A stretch of DNA of 10,593 nt. Origin: Pyrenochaeta sp. MPI-SDFR-AT-0127 (taxonomy: Eukaryota; Ascomycota; Dothideomycetes; Pleosporales; Cucurbitariaceae). Shown here in pieces: positions 1-8,679 of this stretch. The stretch spans positions 1 to 10,593 of the forward strand of contig JAGTJM010000178.1 of NCBI GenBank assembly GCA_020747015.1, given 5' to 3'. A program made the translations under genes and the position numbers. The notes under the pieces were generated by a model that saw only the letters and a program-made list of their open reading frames with translations, did no database searches and was not told the origin of the DNA. The first letter of the stretch is position 1, and each line of letters opens with the position of its first letter.

Positions 1-1
1 G

Positions 2-619
2 ATAGCAGAGAATAGAGCACTATTCGAACTAATTATAATAAGGGAAGAGGAAACTTTTACTCTCTTTAAGGCACGTTTTCTAAGCGCGGCTATAAAAGGA
101 CACGTACCTAAGTTAGAGTAGTTTCACTACCTATAGATTAAGATCGTCCCTAGCCTTCGAGTACCTAACCTAGATTTAAGCGCCTCTAGAATAACTCCTT
201 TAAATAAATAGGTAGAGCACCTAATAGTATATAATATAGAGCGGAAGAACTATCTAGTCGTAAGCTCTCCTACTAATATTCCTTAAAAATAGTGCTAGAC
301 TATATATAACCTATTACGGACCCTATCTAGAAGATAAACCTATATAGCCCCTTATTAAGTGCTACGCAGTCTTTTAAGCCCGCTATATATCGCCTAGCCT
401 TAAAGACACCCGCACTAGATAGAGAAAGGACCCTAGGTAACTACTATAATTATGTAACCTAGGCACTATACTAAAAATGTCCTAAACTACGGGTTTTACT
501 AGATTATACTAGAGGAAGAAGAATTTAAGGACGCTGTAGAAAGTTACAACACGGATCTAATTTAGTTAGAAAACGACGCCGCCTAGGAGGACGATCCTTC
601 CTAGGCCTAAACTAATTAA
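2..619 (+). pseudogene. gag remnant (capsid, degraded zinc knuckle, acidic tail)
   Basis: The frame starting at base 2 gives a stretch with FKARFLSAA (65-91) followed by a segment ending in PSLRVPNL, typical of the retrotransposon Gag capsid domain. In-frame TAG codons such as 119-121 replace probable Trp. Around 430-482 a different frame shows Tyr-x2-Tyr and later KCP, which fits a CCHC zinc knuckle whose first two Cys were turned into Tyr by TG-to-TA change; the His position is not preserved, so an indel is likely. The frame returns to the first one at about 509 with an acidic tail (LEEEEFKDAVESYNTDL), which ends near 619. Gag forms the virus-like particle and binds element RNA. The start is outside the window. 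Confidence 0.8.
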
Positions 620-639
620 ACTTATCTAGTCTTAATCTC

Positions 640-1060
640 TCTTATTTATTCTATACTCTTATTTCCTTATTTCTTCTATTCTATATTATAATAACCTTAG
701 GGTATAGCTCTATTCCCTAGTAGATACGGGAGCCTAAGGTTACTTATTTCTTAATTCTAAGATTACTTTTCTATTTCTATAGACGTTTAACAACCTATCT
801 AAAAACTACCCTACTAGGTTATAGTTTAAGGTTTAAGGATTAGATATCTTCTAGGTTTACTTACTATATTCGTACTATATTTAAAGATTAATAGAATAAG
901 ATTCTTAATTACCCCTTTATTATCCTTAACCTAGGCGCTTAGGATTATATTATCGGCCTTTATTAGCTAAAAACGTTTAGGATTCTACTTAATACAGATT
1001 ACTTATAGATAGTATAGCCCTAATATATCTAGTTTCTTATAACCCCTTACACTAATCCTA
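640..1060 (+). pseudogene. aspartic protease (retropepsin) remnant
   Basis: The catalytic DTGA motif reads at 723-734, preceded by Val. About 200 bases downstream, in a frame shifted by one, LGAQDYIIGL (931-960, the Q being a TAG) matches the conserved C-terminal retropepsin block that normally reads close to HDxILG. The two blocks lie in different frames, so at least one indel separates them. The protease cuts the Gag-Pol polyprotein in the particle. The boundaries are approximate, because the stretch between gag and DTGA (620-700) has no clear coding signal. Confidence 0.78.
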
Positions 1061-1504
1061 TGCGGCTCTACCTAACTACTCCTACGGGGTAAGTTAAGCT
1101 AGAATATCTAATAATAAGATGCCTTATAGGATAAGGAGGAGTATTAGGAGAATAATAGCCTACACTCGCTCTACTAGATTTAAGGCATACTTAAGCTGCC
1201 TACTCTAAGGCGCTATACTATCCTACTAAAGCCTAAGCAGTCCCCTATCTAAAGCCCCCTACTACCCGCTTACCTTTTAAGTCGCCCTAATTTCAGCTAA
1301 CGCTTTCTATTTTAATCTTAAAAAGCTAGAGAACGAGTTCTTTACTATAAGCCTATACGAAATTAATTAATTACTCTAAGATTATAAGGATAAGCTAGAG
1401 AACGCGCAGCTAATTAAGGACTAACTACCCTCCTATTACTATCTATATTAGAACGTGTTTAATAAGGTAGACGCTAATAAGATACCCCTTCTTACTCTTA
1501 CGAC
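1061..1504 (+). pseudogene. pol linker between protease and reverse transcriptase
   Basis: This region has no enzymatic motif. Its last third translates (with RIP stops read through) to a charged segment containing KKLENEFF and, nearer the end, a YYxLYQNVFNKVDANKIP-like stretch. That is the conserved lead-in to fungal gypsy reverse transcriptases, which normally continues with a Pro-Tyr-Asp-x-Lys-Ile block. The expected continuation is found at 1897-1914, on the far side of the inserted MITE. This shows that the insertion split one coding sequence. Confidence 0.65.
1497..1504. repeat. 8-bp target site duplication, left copy
   Basis: CTTACGAC precedes the inserted hAT-like element and is identical to the copy at 1895-1902. 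It contains no CpA or TpG, so RIP could not have made the two copies differ. Removing one copy plus the insert restores the gypsy pol reading frame. Confidence 0.85.
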
Positions 1505-1894
1505 TAGGGTGGCCGATAGGTAGGGTTGGGTTACCCGCGGGTTACCTCTTATTTTAGCTATAACTTTCCTAGATCATACGTAATTTAATAATTTTAGCTT
1601 ATTTATAGATCTAATCTATGTCTATAACTTTATATATAAAATTCTTTTTAAAAAAATAATTACGTAAGTTATTAAGGTTTTAAAGCGTGGGTACTGGTGG
1701 CCTAATTAAGTGGGTATCGAAAAATGGGTATTAAAATAACTGACGTAATAAAAGATATATTACGTAATTAAAATTCTAGATTTATAGATCTAGCTAATAG
1801 CTATAAAATAAACTAAAATTTACCTAATTTGGACTAGTATGATAGAGGAATAAATAAAAGAAAGATTAGGAGGTATACCCACCCAACCAGCCTA
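1505..1894. mobile_element. Non-autonomous hAT-like element (MITE), 390 bp
   Basis: The element is flanked by a perfect 8-bp duplication, the size hAT transposases create. Its ends form a short imperfect inverted repeat: TAGGGTGG at 1505-1512 against TAGGCTGG read inward from 1894. G-rich GGGTTGGGT-type sequence near the left end is matched by ACCCACCCAACC near the right end. Farther in, weaker inverted similarity can be seen (TTATTTTAGCTATA near 1550 against TTATTTTATAGCTAT on the opposite strand near 1800-1820). There is no coding capacity, so movement would need a transposase from elsewhere. About 15 CpA/TpG remain in 390 bp, several times the density of the surrounding gypsy DNA. It is therefore younger than the RIP of its host, or was too short to be a RIP target. 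The superfamily assignment rests on duplication length and end sequence only. Confidence 0.8.
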
Positions 1895-1902
1895 CTTACG
1901 AC
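1895..1902. repeat. 8-bp target site duplication, right copy
   Basis: CTTACGAC here is identical to 1497-1504. Directly after it, pol coding resumes with the YKIVLKEP block in the reverse transcriptase frame. Confidence 0.85.
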
Positions 1903-2790
1903 TATAAGATCGTGCTTAAGGAACCTTTACTAAACACGTATCCCCTATTATATAAGTAGAATTAAGCGGAGCTAGAGGCTATTAAGGCCTATATACTTAA
2001 GTACCTTTAGAAGGATTTTATCGAAGTAAGTTAGAGCCTCTTTACTTCTCTAATTCTCGCTGTTAAGAAACTAGGAGGAGGATTACGTATCTGCGTAGAC
2101 TATTAAAAGTTAAATAACCTTACGCGCAAAGATGCCTATCTAATACCCTATATAGACAAGTTATTATTAAGACTATCTAAGGCTAAGATCTTTACTAAGT
2201 TTAATATCTATGCCGCCTTTAATAAGATTAGGATAGATCCTAAATCTAAAGAGTACACGTCCTTCTAGACTCGTTACGGTAGCTATAAATATAAGGTCTT
2301 ACCCTTTAGACTCTATAATAGGCTAGCTACCTATTAAAGATATATAAACGATATCCTAATTAATTATCTAGATAACTTCTGCGTAGCCTACCTAGATAAT
2401 ATCCTAATCTACTCTAAAGACGCCTTAACTTATTAGGAATACGTTCGTAAGGTTCTAGAGCGACTTTAGATAGCTAGTCTCTAGGTAGATATTAAGAAGA
2501 GTAATTTTATATAACTTTACTAGATATTTAGGATATATCTTAATAAATAAGGGAATTAAGGTAGATCCTGTTAAAGCTAAAGTCCTCTAAAACTAGGCTA
2601 AACCTACTACGATTATAGGTATAAAGTCGTTCTAGGGTTTACTAGATTCTATAGGCAATTTATTAAAGACTTCTTACGTATTATAAAGCTAATAATCACT
2701 CTTTAGAGCCTAGCGAATTCCTTTATATAGTCCCTAACTATTAGTAAGTATTTAATAAAATTAAAGCCGCTCTTCTAGTAATCCTAACCC
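1903..2790 (+). pseudogene. Reverse transcriptase remnant (gypsy pol)
   Basis: A single frame from 1903 to about 2510 reads as a gypsy reverse transcriptase interrupted only by TAG/TAA. Visible blocks are VKKLGGGLRICVDY, LSKAKIFTKF, the KVLPF block and AYLDNILIYSKD. The catalytic YLDD box at 2389-2400 now reads YLDN, a GAT-to-AAT change in a TpG context, which would remove a metal-binding Asp. Near 2515 the frame shifts by one and continues as TRYLGYIL and KGIKVDP. Another shift near 2645 leads into FYRQFIKDF, the connection to RNase H. The enzyme copies element RNA into DNA inside the particle. The repeated losses leave no active product. Confidence 0.9.
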
Positions 2791-3100
2791 TAGCCTATTT
2801 TAACGCTAATACGAAATAAAGATAGAAATAGAGCATCTAAAGCGTAATCGCAGGAGTTCTATCCTAAAGGTACCCTAATAAAAAGTAGTATCCTATTACT
2901 TTCTATAGTTATACCCTATCTAGATCTAAACTAAACTAGAAAATCTATAATAAAGAACTCTTTGCGATTTATACGCGTTCGCGAAATAGAGACCTAAACT
3001 ATCTATAGTTTAATACTAGATCTAAGTGTACTTAGATTACTAGTCCCTTAAATACTTTATAACTACTAAAGTACTAAATATATAATAAGCCTATTAGGCA
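2791..3100 (+). pseudogene. RNase H remnant (gypsy pol)
   Basis: After the reverse transcriptase thumb the translation shows PILTLI-type residues, then a segment around 2805-2900 that corresponds to the ETDASD-x-x-x-x-GVL block of retroelement RNase H. It is followed by a TFYSYTLS-like stretch and, near 2940-2965, by ENYNKELFAIYT-like residues that are conserved in this domain. The catalytic Asp positions are altered and the frame changes at least once. RNase H would remove the RNA strand after copying. Identification rests on position and these blocks, without an intact motif. Confidence 0.75.
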
Positions 3101-4300
3101 GAGGTTATAGTACCGTTTAACTTCTAAATCGAATATATACTAGGCGTAAGTAATACTAGGGTAGATATTCTAAGTCGATGTAAATAGGAGGTTAATAGTA
3201 TTAAAGTAGTATAGAAGGATAACCGCTTATATATTTTACTAGGTCCTAAGAGATTATATACCTATATTAACTCTAACCTAGTAATAAACTACTTAAAGGA
3301 CTATCCTCTATAAGAGTTAACTATTTTAGTAATTACTCCTCTCTAGGACGTTATAAACTTAGACTCCCTAGAGCTAATTAAGGCTCTCCTCTAAGAAAAT
3401 TAGAATTCCTTTATAGAAGAATAAAAAACCCTGCTAAAGTAATATTAGATAGAGAATAGACTCCTACTCTATAGAGATTAACTTTATATACCTATTAACT
3501 CCTTACTTTACACCCGTCTTATTAGGGAGGTCTATAACTAGATCTCCTCTGCCTACCCTAGTACCTCTAAGACGTATTAGCTCCTATCTACTATTATTAC
3601 TAGAAAGGTATAGGAGCTACCTATAAACGCTACGTAAGGAACTGCGTCCCTTACTAATAAGGCTATCTAAGATAGAACTAACTCCCTAGTTACCTATAGC
3701 CGCTCCCTACCTCTAATAGACCTATATAATATCTATATATTAACTTTAAGGAGTTCCCCTAAGACTACTCTAGATATAATTAGGTAATAGTTATTATTAA
3801 CTACTTATCTAAATAGGCTACTACTATCCCTTACTATAAGACTATTAACGCCTAAGGTATAGCCGCCCTATTTATCTAATAGATCTATCGTTTCGGGTAC
3901 ACGCCTAAAAGTATAGTATCTAATTATAGTCCCTAGTTTATATCCTAATTCTAGTCTAAATTCTATTAGATTATAGGCGTTAAGGTAAAACTATCTACGC
4001 CTATTATAAATAAACTAATAGGTAAATAGAGATTATAAATAAATACTTAGATTAAAGGCTAAGGCCCTTTATATCCTATTATTAGGATAATTAGAGGAAC
4101 TATTACCTATAATTAATTAAGCTTAAGTTACGCTACTATATAATACGCTTAAAATAATACTGTATAAGTCCTATTCGGCTCTAAACTACGCTAGAGTTAG
4201 GACTAGGCCTAACCTATAAATTAACCTTTTCTAAGATACTAAATAATAAGGAGGCTCTCGCCCTTACTACCGTATACACGACGCGTAGTAGGAGGCGAAA
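3101..4300 (+). pseudogene. Integrase remnant (gypsy pol)
   Basis: RNase H is followed by a VDILSRC block (about 3160-3180) that marks the end of that domain. The integrase zinc-binding region comes next: RLIREVYNQISSAYP near 3515-3560, where both zinc-binding His positions have become Tyr; one Cys of the CC pair survives near 3640. In the catalytic core, VIINYLSK (first Asp now Asn, 3799-3801) and VSNYSP (second Asp now Asn, 3922-3924) lie in the same frame 41 codons apart, as expected for the DD35E core. The Glu region near 4020 is frameshifted. Integrase joins element DNA to the genome. Both Asp losses are G-to-A changes after T, the RIP context. Confidence 0.88.
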
Positions 4301-4860
4301 AAGAATATAGAGAAGGCTTAGGACTAAATAAGATCTGTTGTAGATTATTACTATAAGCCTATTAACTAGGTTATTAGTAATAAGGTTTACCTATTAATAA
4401 AGAATCTTACGGCTAACCGCCTAGCCGAAAACTATCTAAATAATAGGAGGGTCCCTTTAAAGTACTTAAATAAGTAGGCTACTCCTATAGGCTGAAACTA
4501 CCTTATAGCTTAAAGATCTACGACGTCTTCGCACTAGATATCCTCTATAAAGATCCCTCTAACCCCCTCCTAGGTAAGAGGCTCTAAAACCGCCTAGTAC
4601 GCTAATATAAGGCGTCGAGGAATAGGAGGTAGAGGAAATCCTAGTAAGTAAGCTTTACTACTTAAAACTAAAATATAAGGTTAAGTAGGTTAGACAGACC
4701 TAGACCTAGTTTAGTATAATGCCTTAAACTTTATAGGCGTACCTTATAAGCTTTGGACTTCTATAATAAGTATCTAAATTAGCTAGGACCCTAAGGAGTC
4801 TATATAAATAGATTACTACTTAGGAGAAGGGTATTAAGGATCTTATAGTACTTATAGATA
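4301..4860 (+). pseudogene. Integrase C-terminal tail with chromodomain
   Basis: Between 4290 and 4570 the translation shows the DxxYKP and KVYL-type blocks of the gypsy integrase C-terminus. In the frame through 4614 the sequence then reads VEE, stop, EVEEIL, then KLYYLKLKYKVK, then stop (4686-4688). This is a chromodomain in which two conserved Trp codons became TAG (4623-4625 and 4686-4688). Further on, a YLISFGLL-like stretch and LARTLRSLY fit the end of the domain. Chromodomains bind methylated histone H3 tails; in this class of element they are believed to direct integration to heterochromatin. The domain marks the element as a chromovirus. Loss of the Trp codons would abolish the binding pocket. 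Confidence 0.85.
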
Positions 4861-5937
4861 ATTAAACTAAGTTTAGAAAGATAAGTAGTATTATACTATA
4901 GAAGCTCCCCGCAAAGCCTAGTATAACTACTATAATAAGAACCTATCTCGGAGTCCTTTTAGATCCTAATTTCCTATTAAAGGTTAGTCTCTAACTTACT
5001 CTCTAATAGAGTAGCCTAAGCCTCCCCTTCTAACTCTCTAGTAACTAATAACGGCGTTACCCCTGTATTCCTTCTGCGAGGCTTCGACCCCGTCTACGCG
5101 TAGCTGGACCTAGAGGAGGAGGCACTAAAGTGCCCGCTACCGCGCCTATTACTATAACTAACTAAGTAACTATACTAGTTAACTTAGCCAGTTTGGCCCC
5201 TATAGCCTAATCTCCTCCGCCTACTCCTCCTAGCGAAGGTAAGTAGTATATAGTAGCTTAATAGCGGTTAGGCTTTTAACCTACGCAGTTACTACCTATA
5301 CTATAGTCCTAAGCCGTAACGCCGCCGAAACTATAGTAGCTATTATATCCTCCAGCTCTCCTCCTCCTCCTCCCTAACTCCTTAAACTCTATCTACTCCT
5401 TAGTAGTAGACCTGCGATTAAGAGTAGCCTCTAGCTCCTGTACTCTCGACCCGCATATAGGGGAACTAGGTAGTAAACCTTATTACCTATATATAATATA
5501 TACACTTCTTAGATCCCTCTAAGGGGAATCTAAACTTAATATTCTTACTATAGGCTAAAGCCCTTATAGCGCGTATATAAATAACCCTATAGGCTGTAGG
5601 TAGAGCTCTAGGGGTATAGGAATAGGTATCGTAGGTGTAGCTAAGTAATAGTTAGCTAAGAAATAGTATTAGATAGAATTTAGGCGTAGGCTCTTACGAT
5701 AGGAAGTAGTATATAAGGAGGAGAAAGTAGCTGCAGTAAGTAGGATTATTTTAATTATACTAATAAGTAAACAGCTAACTTAAGGTAAAGGCGACTTAGA
5801 CCTAAGGTAAGTATAGAATTAAGGTTAGCCCTAACTTAGATCTAATTTAGAACGAACTTAAAATCTATTAAGAAAGATATCTAAGAGTACTATATATTAC
5901 CCTTCTAGCTCCCTAAGAGATAGGGACTATCTCTCTT
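4861..5937 (+). other. Unassigned 3' stretch of the gypsy element
   Basis: About 1.1 kb lies between the chromodomain and the polypurine tract. No known domain was recognised in any frame. The stretch from 5040 to 5450 is comparatively GC-rich, with CTCCTCCTC runs (5360-5375) that suggest a Pro/Ser-rich or low-complexity tail. The stretch from 5660 to 5930 translates with few non-RIP stops into basic, charged residues; one frame ends with TAA at 5948, at the LTR edge. It may be a coding extension of pol or a separate small reading frame; I could not decide. Confidence 0.5.
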
Positions 5938-5947
5938 AAGGAGGGGG
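5938..5947 (+). other. Polypurine tract
   Basis: AAGGAGGGGG lies directly before the LTR. In LTR retrotransposons such a purine run primes plus-strand DNA synthesis and fixes the LTR start at the next base. It contains no CpA or TpG and so escaped RIP. Confidence 0.8.
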
Positions 5948-6248
5948 TAATATAATAAATATTATATAGAAATAGAGACGCACACGCGTTCCTATAAGAA
6001 GAGAGGTTTATTTGGAGGATATTAGACCTACCTCTAATACCATCTCGATTAGGCCCTATTATCCCTATTTCTCTATATATAAGTATAGCTCTTTAGTAGT
6101 AGATAGTAGGATAAGTTCTTCTTATCCTTCCGTATCAGACCTATAGGAATAGAGGTGTTCTTAGTTATCTACCGCAGTACGCACTCCTATATGCCTTTGA
6201 GTTGCACTCAGATCCGTTTTAGAACCCTCTAGCACCTGTATCGTTATA
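5948..6248 (+). repeat. 3' LTR of the gypsy element, about 301 bp
   Basis: The LTR starts after the polypurine tract with TAAT (expected TG start changed to TA) and ends at CGTTATA (expected ACA changed to ATA), so both ends carry the change predicted by RIP. A TATA-like box is at 6074-6083. The LTR keeps more CpA/TpG than most of the window, for example in GACGCACACGCG (5978-5989) and the stretch from 6172 to 6236. The 5' LTR is not in the window, so neither boundary could be checked against a second copy; the right end could be off by a few bases. Confidence 0.72.
6074..6083 (+). promoter_or_regulatory. TATA-like box in the LTR
   Basis: TATATATAAG lies about 126 bases into the LTR, a usual position for the U3 promoter. 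TA-rich sequence is common here because of RIP, so the box could be partly fortuitous. Confidence 0.4.
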
Positions 6249-6838
6249 ACTACTAGTAAGGGTAATAACGCTATTAGAGGCGGCGCTACTTATAGATATA
6301 TTAGATATCTTAAGGGTATTTAAAGTATAAAGACCTCTACTATAGGTATAGTAAAGGGTAAAGGTTAGTTCTTAGGGATATATTAATAAGTATAAGTAGT
6401 AAGGGGTAATACTAAGATAGTAAGAGAGAGCTTCTAAAAAGAGTATTAAGATAGAGAACTATTCTATTACTTTTACTATTTATAAGAATATTAAGTTAAA
6501 TATACTAAGCTATAAGGGCCCTTAGTGCGAGTCTATATACTTAATAAAATATATAGTACTTATCTTACTTAGCTTAATTAGTATTACTAATTATACTAAG
6601 TAACTAAGCACGTTACGTAACCGGCTCGCTTATACCTTAGTTAGTCGGATCTAATTAATTATAGTTATTAGGTTAGGCTTTCTATAAGGTAGGGTCGTAA
6701 TAGGTAGTTAGTTTATATTTAAGTTATATAATCTACTAGTTTTATATAGTTTACCTATTTTACGTAATCTACTCTAATACTATAACTAATTACTTCTACT
6801 AAGTAGCGAGATTAATAGATAATAGGTATAATATTTTT
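6249..6838. other. RIP-mutated intergenic or repeat DNA, no gene recognised
   Basis: This stretch lies between the gypsy LTR and the Fot1-like element. No protein family was recognised in any frame. CpA/TpG density falls through it, with single instances near 6528 and 6609, so it is more strongly mutated than the LTR. It may be the left part of the repeat into which the Fot1-like element inserted, with the right part at 8680 onward. It holds one CpG-rich hairpin patch at 6601-6643. Confidence 0.6.
6601..6643. repeat. Hairpin-forming inverted repeat with a palindromic loop
   Basis: TAACTAAG (6601-6608) is the exact reverse complement of CTTAGTTA (6636-6643). The 27-base space between them holds the 10-bp palindrome GTTACGTAAC (6612-6621), then CCGGCTCGC. 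Five CpG occur within about 40 bases in an otherwise CpG-poor area. It could be an end region of an unidentified transposon or a chance survivor of mutation; no matching copy was found elsewhere in the window. Confidence 0.45.
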
Positions 6839-6840
6839 TA

Positions 6841-6891
6841 TAAGTAAGTAGTTACCCTAAGTAAATAGTTACCCTAATTAACTTTTAATAG
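6841..6891 (+). repeat. Left terminal inverted repeat of the Fot1-like element
   Basis: This repeat matches the reverse complement of 8627-8677 at 48 of 51 positions; all three differences are transitions. It begins with two near-identical 17-bp direct units (TAAGTAAGTAGTTACCC, then TAAGTAAATAGTTACCC), a likely tandem binding site for the transposase. Confidence 0.92.
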
Positions 6892-6929
6892 TTATATAGA
6901 CTAATATACTTATACCTTAATAATATAAT

Positions 6930-8555
6930 ATATAAAAAACTTATAATAAAGTAGAAGTATAGCTTACTCTAAGCTCTATTAAATAATATAATATTAATAG
7001 TAAAAAATATACTATAGTAGTCTATAATATATCTTAAATAATACTAAGATAATAACGCACTAAAATATAGTTAAGATATAACTATAAGCCTAACTTAAAG
7101 AAGCTTAATAAGCTAGAAGAGGAGGTATTAGTCTAATATATTCTTAAGCTTAATTAGTAAGGCAGCGCGGCTATAAAGGATATTATATAAGATATAGCTA
7201 ATAAGTTACTATAGTTATATAATAGGAAACCTATTAGTAAGAACTAGGTTAATAACTTTATTAAGTAGACTCCTAAGCTTAGAATATAATTAAGTTATCT
7301 ATATAATTACTAGTAAGCCCTCTATAAAGATCTAAAGGTTATTAGTCTATAGTTTACTTATATATAGACCTTTAAAGATAGATATAGTATTTAAGAGAAG
7401 GATATATATAATTTTAATAAGACTAGGTTTATAATAGGTATAATATTAGCTTAATTAGTTATTATAATATTAGAAGGAAGTAGTAGAAGAAAGAAGGTCT
7501 AGCCTAGGAACTATAAATTTATTATAGTTATTTAAGGAGTTAACTTAACTAGCTAGTTAATTCTACCCTTTATTATCTTTATAGGTAAAGTCCTTATTAT
7601 ATCCTAGTTTAAAGATCTTTCTCGCGGTTAGGCTCTATAGGTTAGCTCTAATAGCTAGATATTAAATAAGCTTACTCTTATATAGTTAGAATACTTTAAT
7701 ATAGCTATAAGGGATTATATAGTTAGGCCTTACTAACTACTAGTTATTAATAGCTATAAGAGCTACTACTCTCTTAATTTTTATAAATACTATAAGGAGA
7801 AGAAGATTATAATTCTCTATATACTAGCTTATTTATTATACCTACTCTAGCTACTTAATATAGATTACTTTTTACCTTTAAAGTAGGTATATAGTAATAA
7901 GGTTTTAGCCTTAGTATATAACTATACTAACTATATTAGTAAAGAAGCCTTTCTTCTAGCCTTTAAAATAGCCTATTATAAGACTATTATAAAGGAAAAT
8001 ATCTAGGTAGGCTTTAGAGGTACTAGACTAGTATCCTTTAACCTAGAGGCTATACTAAGTAAGCTTAATATTAAGCTTTATATACTAACTCTACTAAAGC
8101 TAGAGGCTACCTCTTAGGAAGCTAAAATACTAAGTAATATATATAAGCTTAAGGCTTAGTTAATACTTATTTATAAGAGAATAAGGTAATATAGAGAATC
8201 TCTACTTTCTCCTATCTTTAAAGTAGTTAAGTAGCTTTATAAGGGTACTATAATAATAATATATAGTTTAGTACTAATAAGTAATTAGGCTAACTAGCTA
8301 GAATAAGTACTTAAGGTAGCTATAGAATAAAAAAGCTATAAGAGGAAGTATATTTATATAGAGAGGATACTTATAGTTAGTAAGGTATCTAATTTAATAA
8401 CTAAAAAGGAAGGTAGTAGCTAGAAGGAGAGTAAATAGTCTATAAAGAGGGTATATACGCAGAGGTACTATAAATATTATAGCTATACTAGCTATAATTT
8501 ATAAACCTATATAGTAGAAATAGAAGATATAGATAATAGTAATACTTCTAAATAA
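6930..8555 (+). pseudogene. Fot1-like transposase (HTH-psq, CENP-B HTH, DDE_1), RIP-dead
   Basis: One unshifted frame of 542 codons including the stop, matching the roughly 540-residue Fot1 family, carries more than 30 TAA/TAG codons, all explainable by RIP. The start is probably ATA at 6930 (from ATG). Order: an N-terminal helix-turn-helix (about residues 10-55, followed by YKPNLKKLNKLEEE at 7083-7124), a CENP-B-type helix-turn-helix (about 60-130), then the DDE core. The first catalytic Asp in YNFDETGF is Asn (7416-7418, with Glu to Lys and Gly to Arg after it). The second, in LxxDGHESH, is Asn (7749-7751). The third, in QPLDVGCF, is Asn (7857-7859). A C-terminal CxxC...GHN...C zinc-finger-like motif near 8463-8510 has mostly become Tyr. 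The enzyme would bind the inverted repeats and cut and join DNA; this copy cannot. Confidence 0.92.
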
Positions 8556-8626
8556 GCTTTCTATTACTTTATAATTTCTCTAAATATTATAGTTATTATA
8601 TAATAGTTATTATAGTAGTTATACTT

Positions 8627-8677
8627 CTATTAAAAGTTAGTTAGAGTAACTACTTACTTAGGGTAACTACTTACTTA
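8627..8677 (-). repeat. Right terminal inverted repeat of the Fot1-like element
   Basis: This is the reverse complement of 6841-6891 with three transition differences. The two 17-bp subunits are also present here. It is followed by TA (8678-8679). Confidence 0.92.
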
Positions 8678-8679
8678 TA

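Larger units (their letters stand above)
1..6248 (+). mobile_element. Ty3/gypsy chromodomain LTR retrotransposon, 5'-truncated by the window
   Basis: The order gag, protease, reverse transcriptase, RNase H, integrase, chromodomain, polypurine tract, LTR can be followed on the + strand, which is the order of Ty3/gypsy chromoviruses. The element copies itself through RNA, and its chromodomain integrase is thought to steer insertion to heterochromatin. The 5' LTR, primer binding site and start of gag are left of the window. Every domain carries RIP stops and several show frameshifts, so this copy is dead. A 390-bp hAT-like element interrupts pol at 1505-1894. The family name cannot be given from the sequence alone. 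Confidence 0.92.
6841..8677 (+). mobile_element. Fot1/pogo-type DNA transposon, complete but RIP-inactivated
   Basis: The 1837-bp element is bounded by 51-bp inverted repeats (6841-6891 and 8627-8677) and flanked on both sides by TA (6839-6840 and 8678-8679), the target duplication of the Tc1/mariner superfamily. Length, end structure and a single transposase gene fit the fungal Fot1 group of pogo-like elements. These move by cut-and-paste. Only three CpA and no TpG were found between its start and 8520, so mutation is close to saturation. Flanking bases beyond TA (TTTTA on the left, its complement on the right) also look symmetrical, so the exact end could lie a few bases further out. Confidence 0.92.

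Noticed and set aside
1505..1894. An intron in the gypsy pol gene
   Set aside because: The insert has no GT start or AG end at the duplication borders, and an exact 8-bp duplication with inverted ends indicates transposition.
5948..6248. LTR as a solo LTR or as part of a second element
   Set aside because: A polypurine tract directly precedes it and the upstream pol is in the right orientation, so it is the 3' LTR of the same element.
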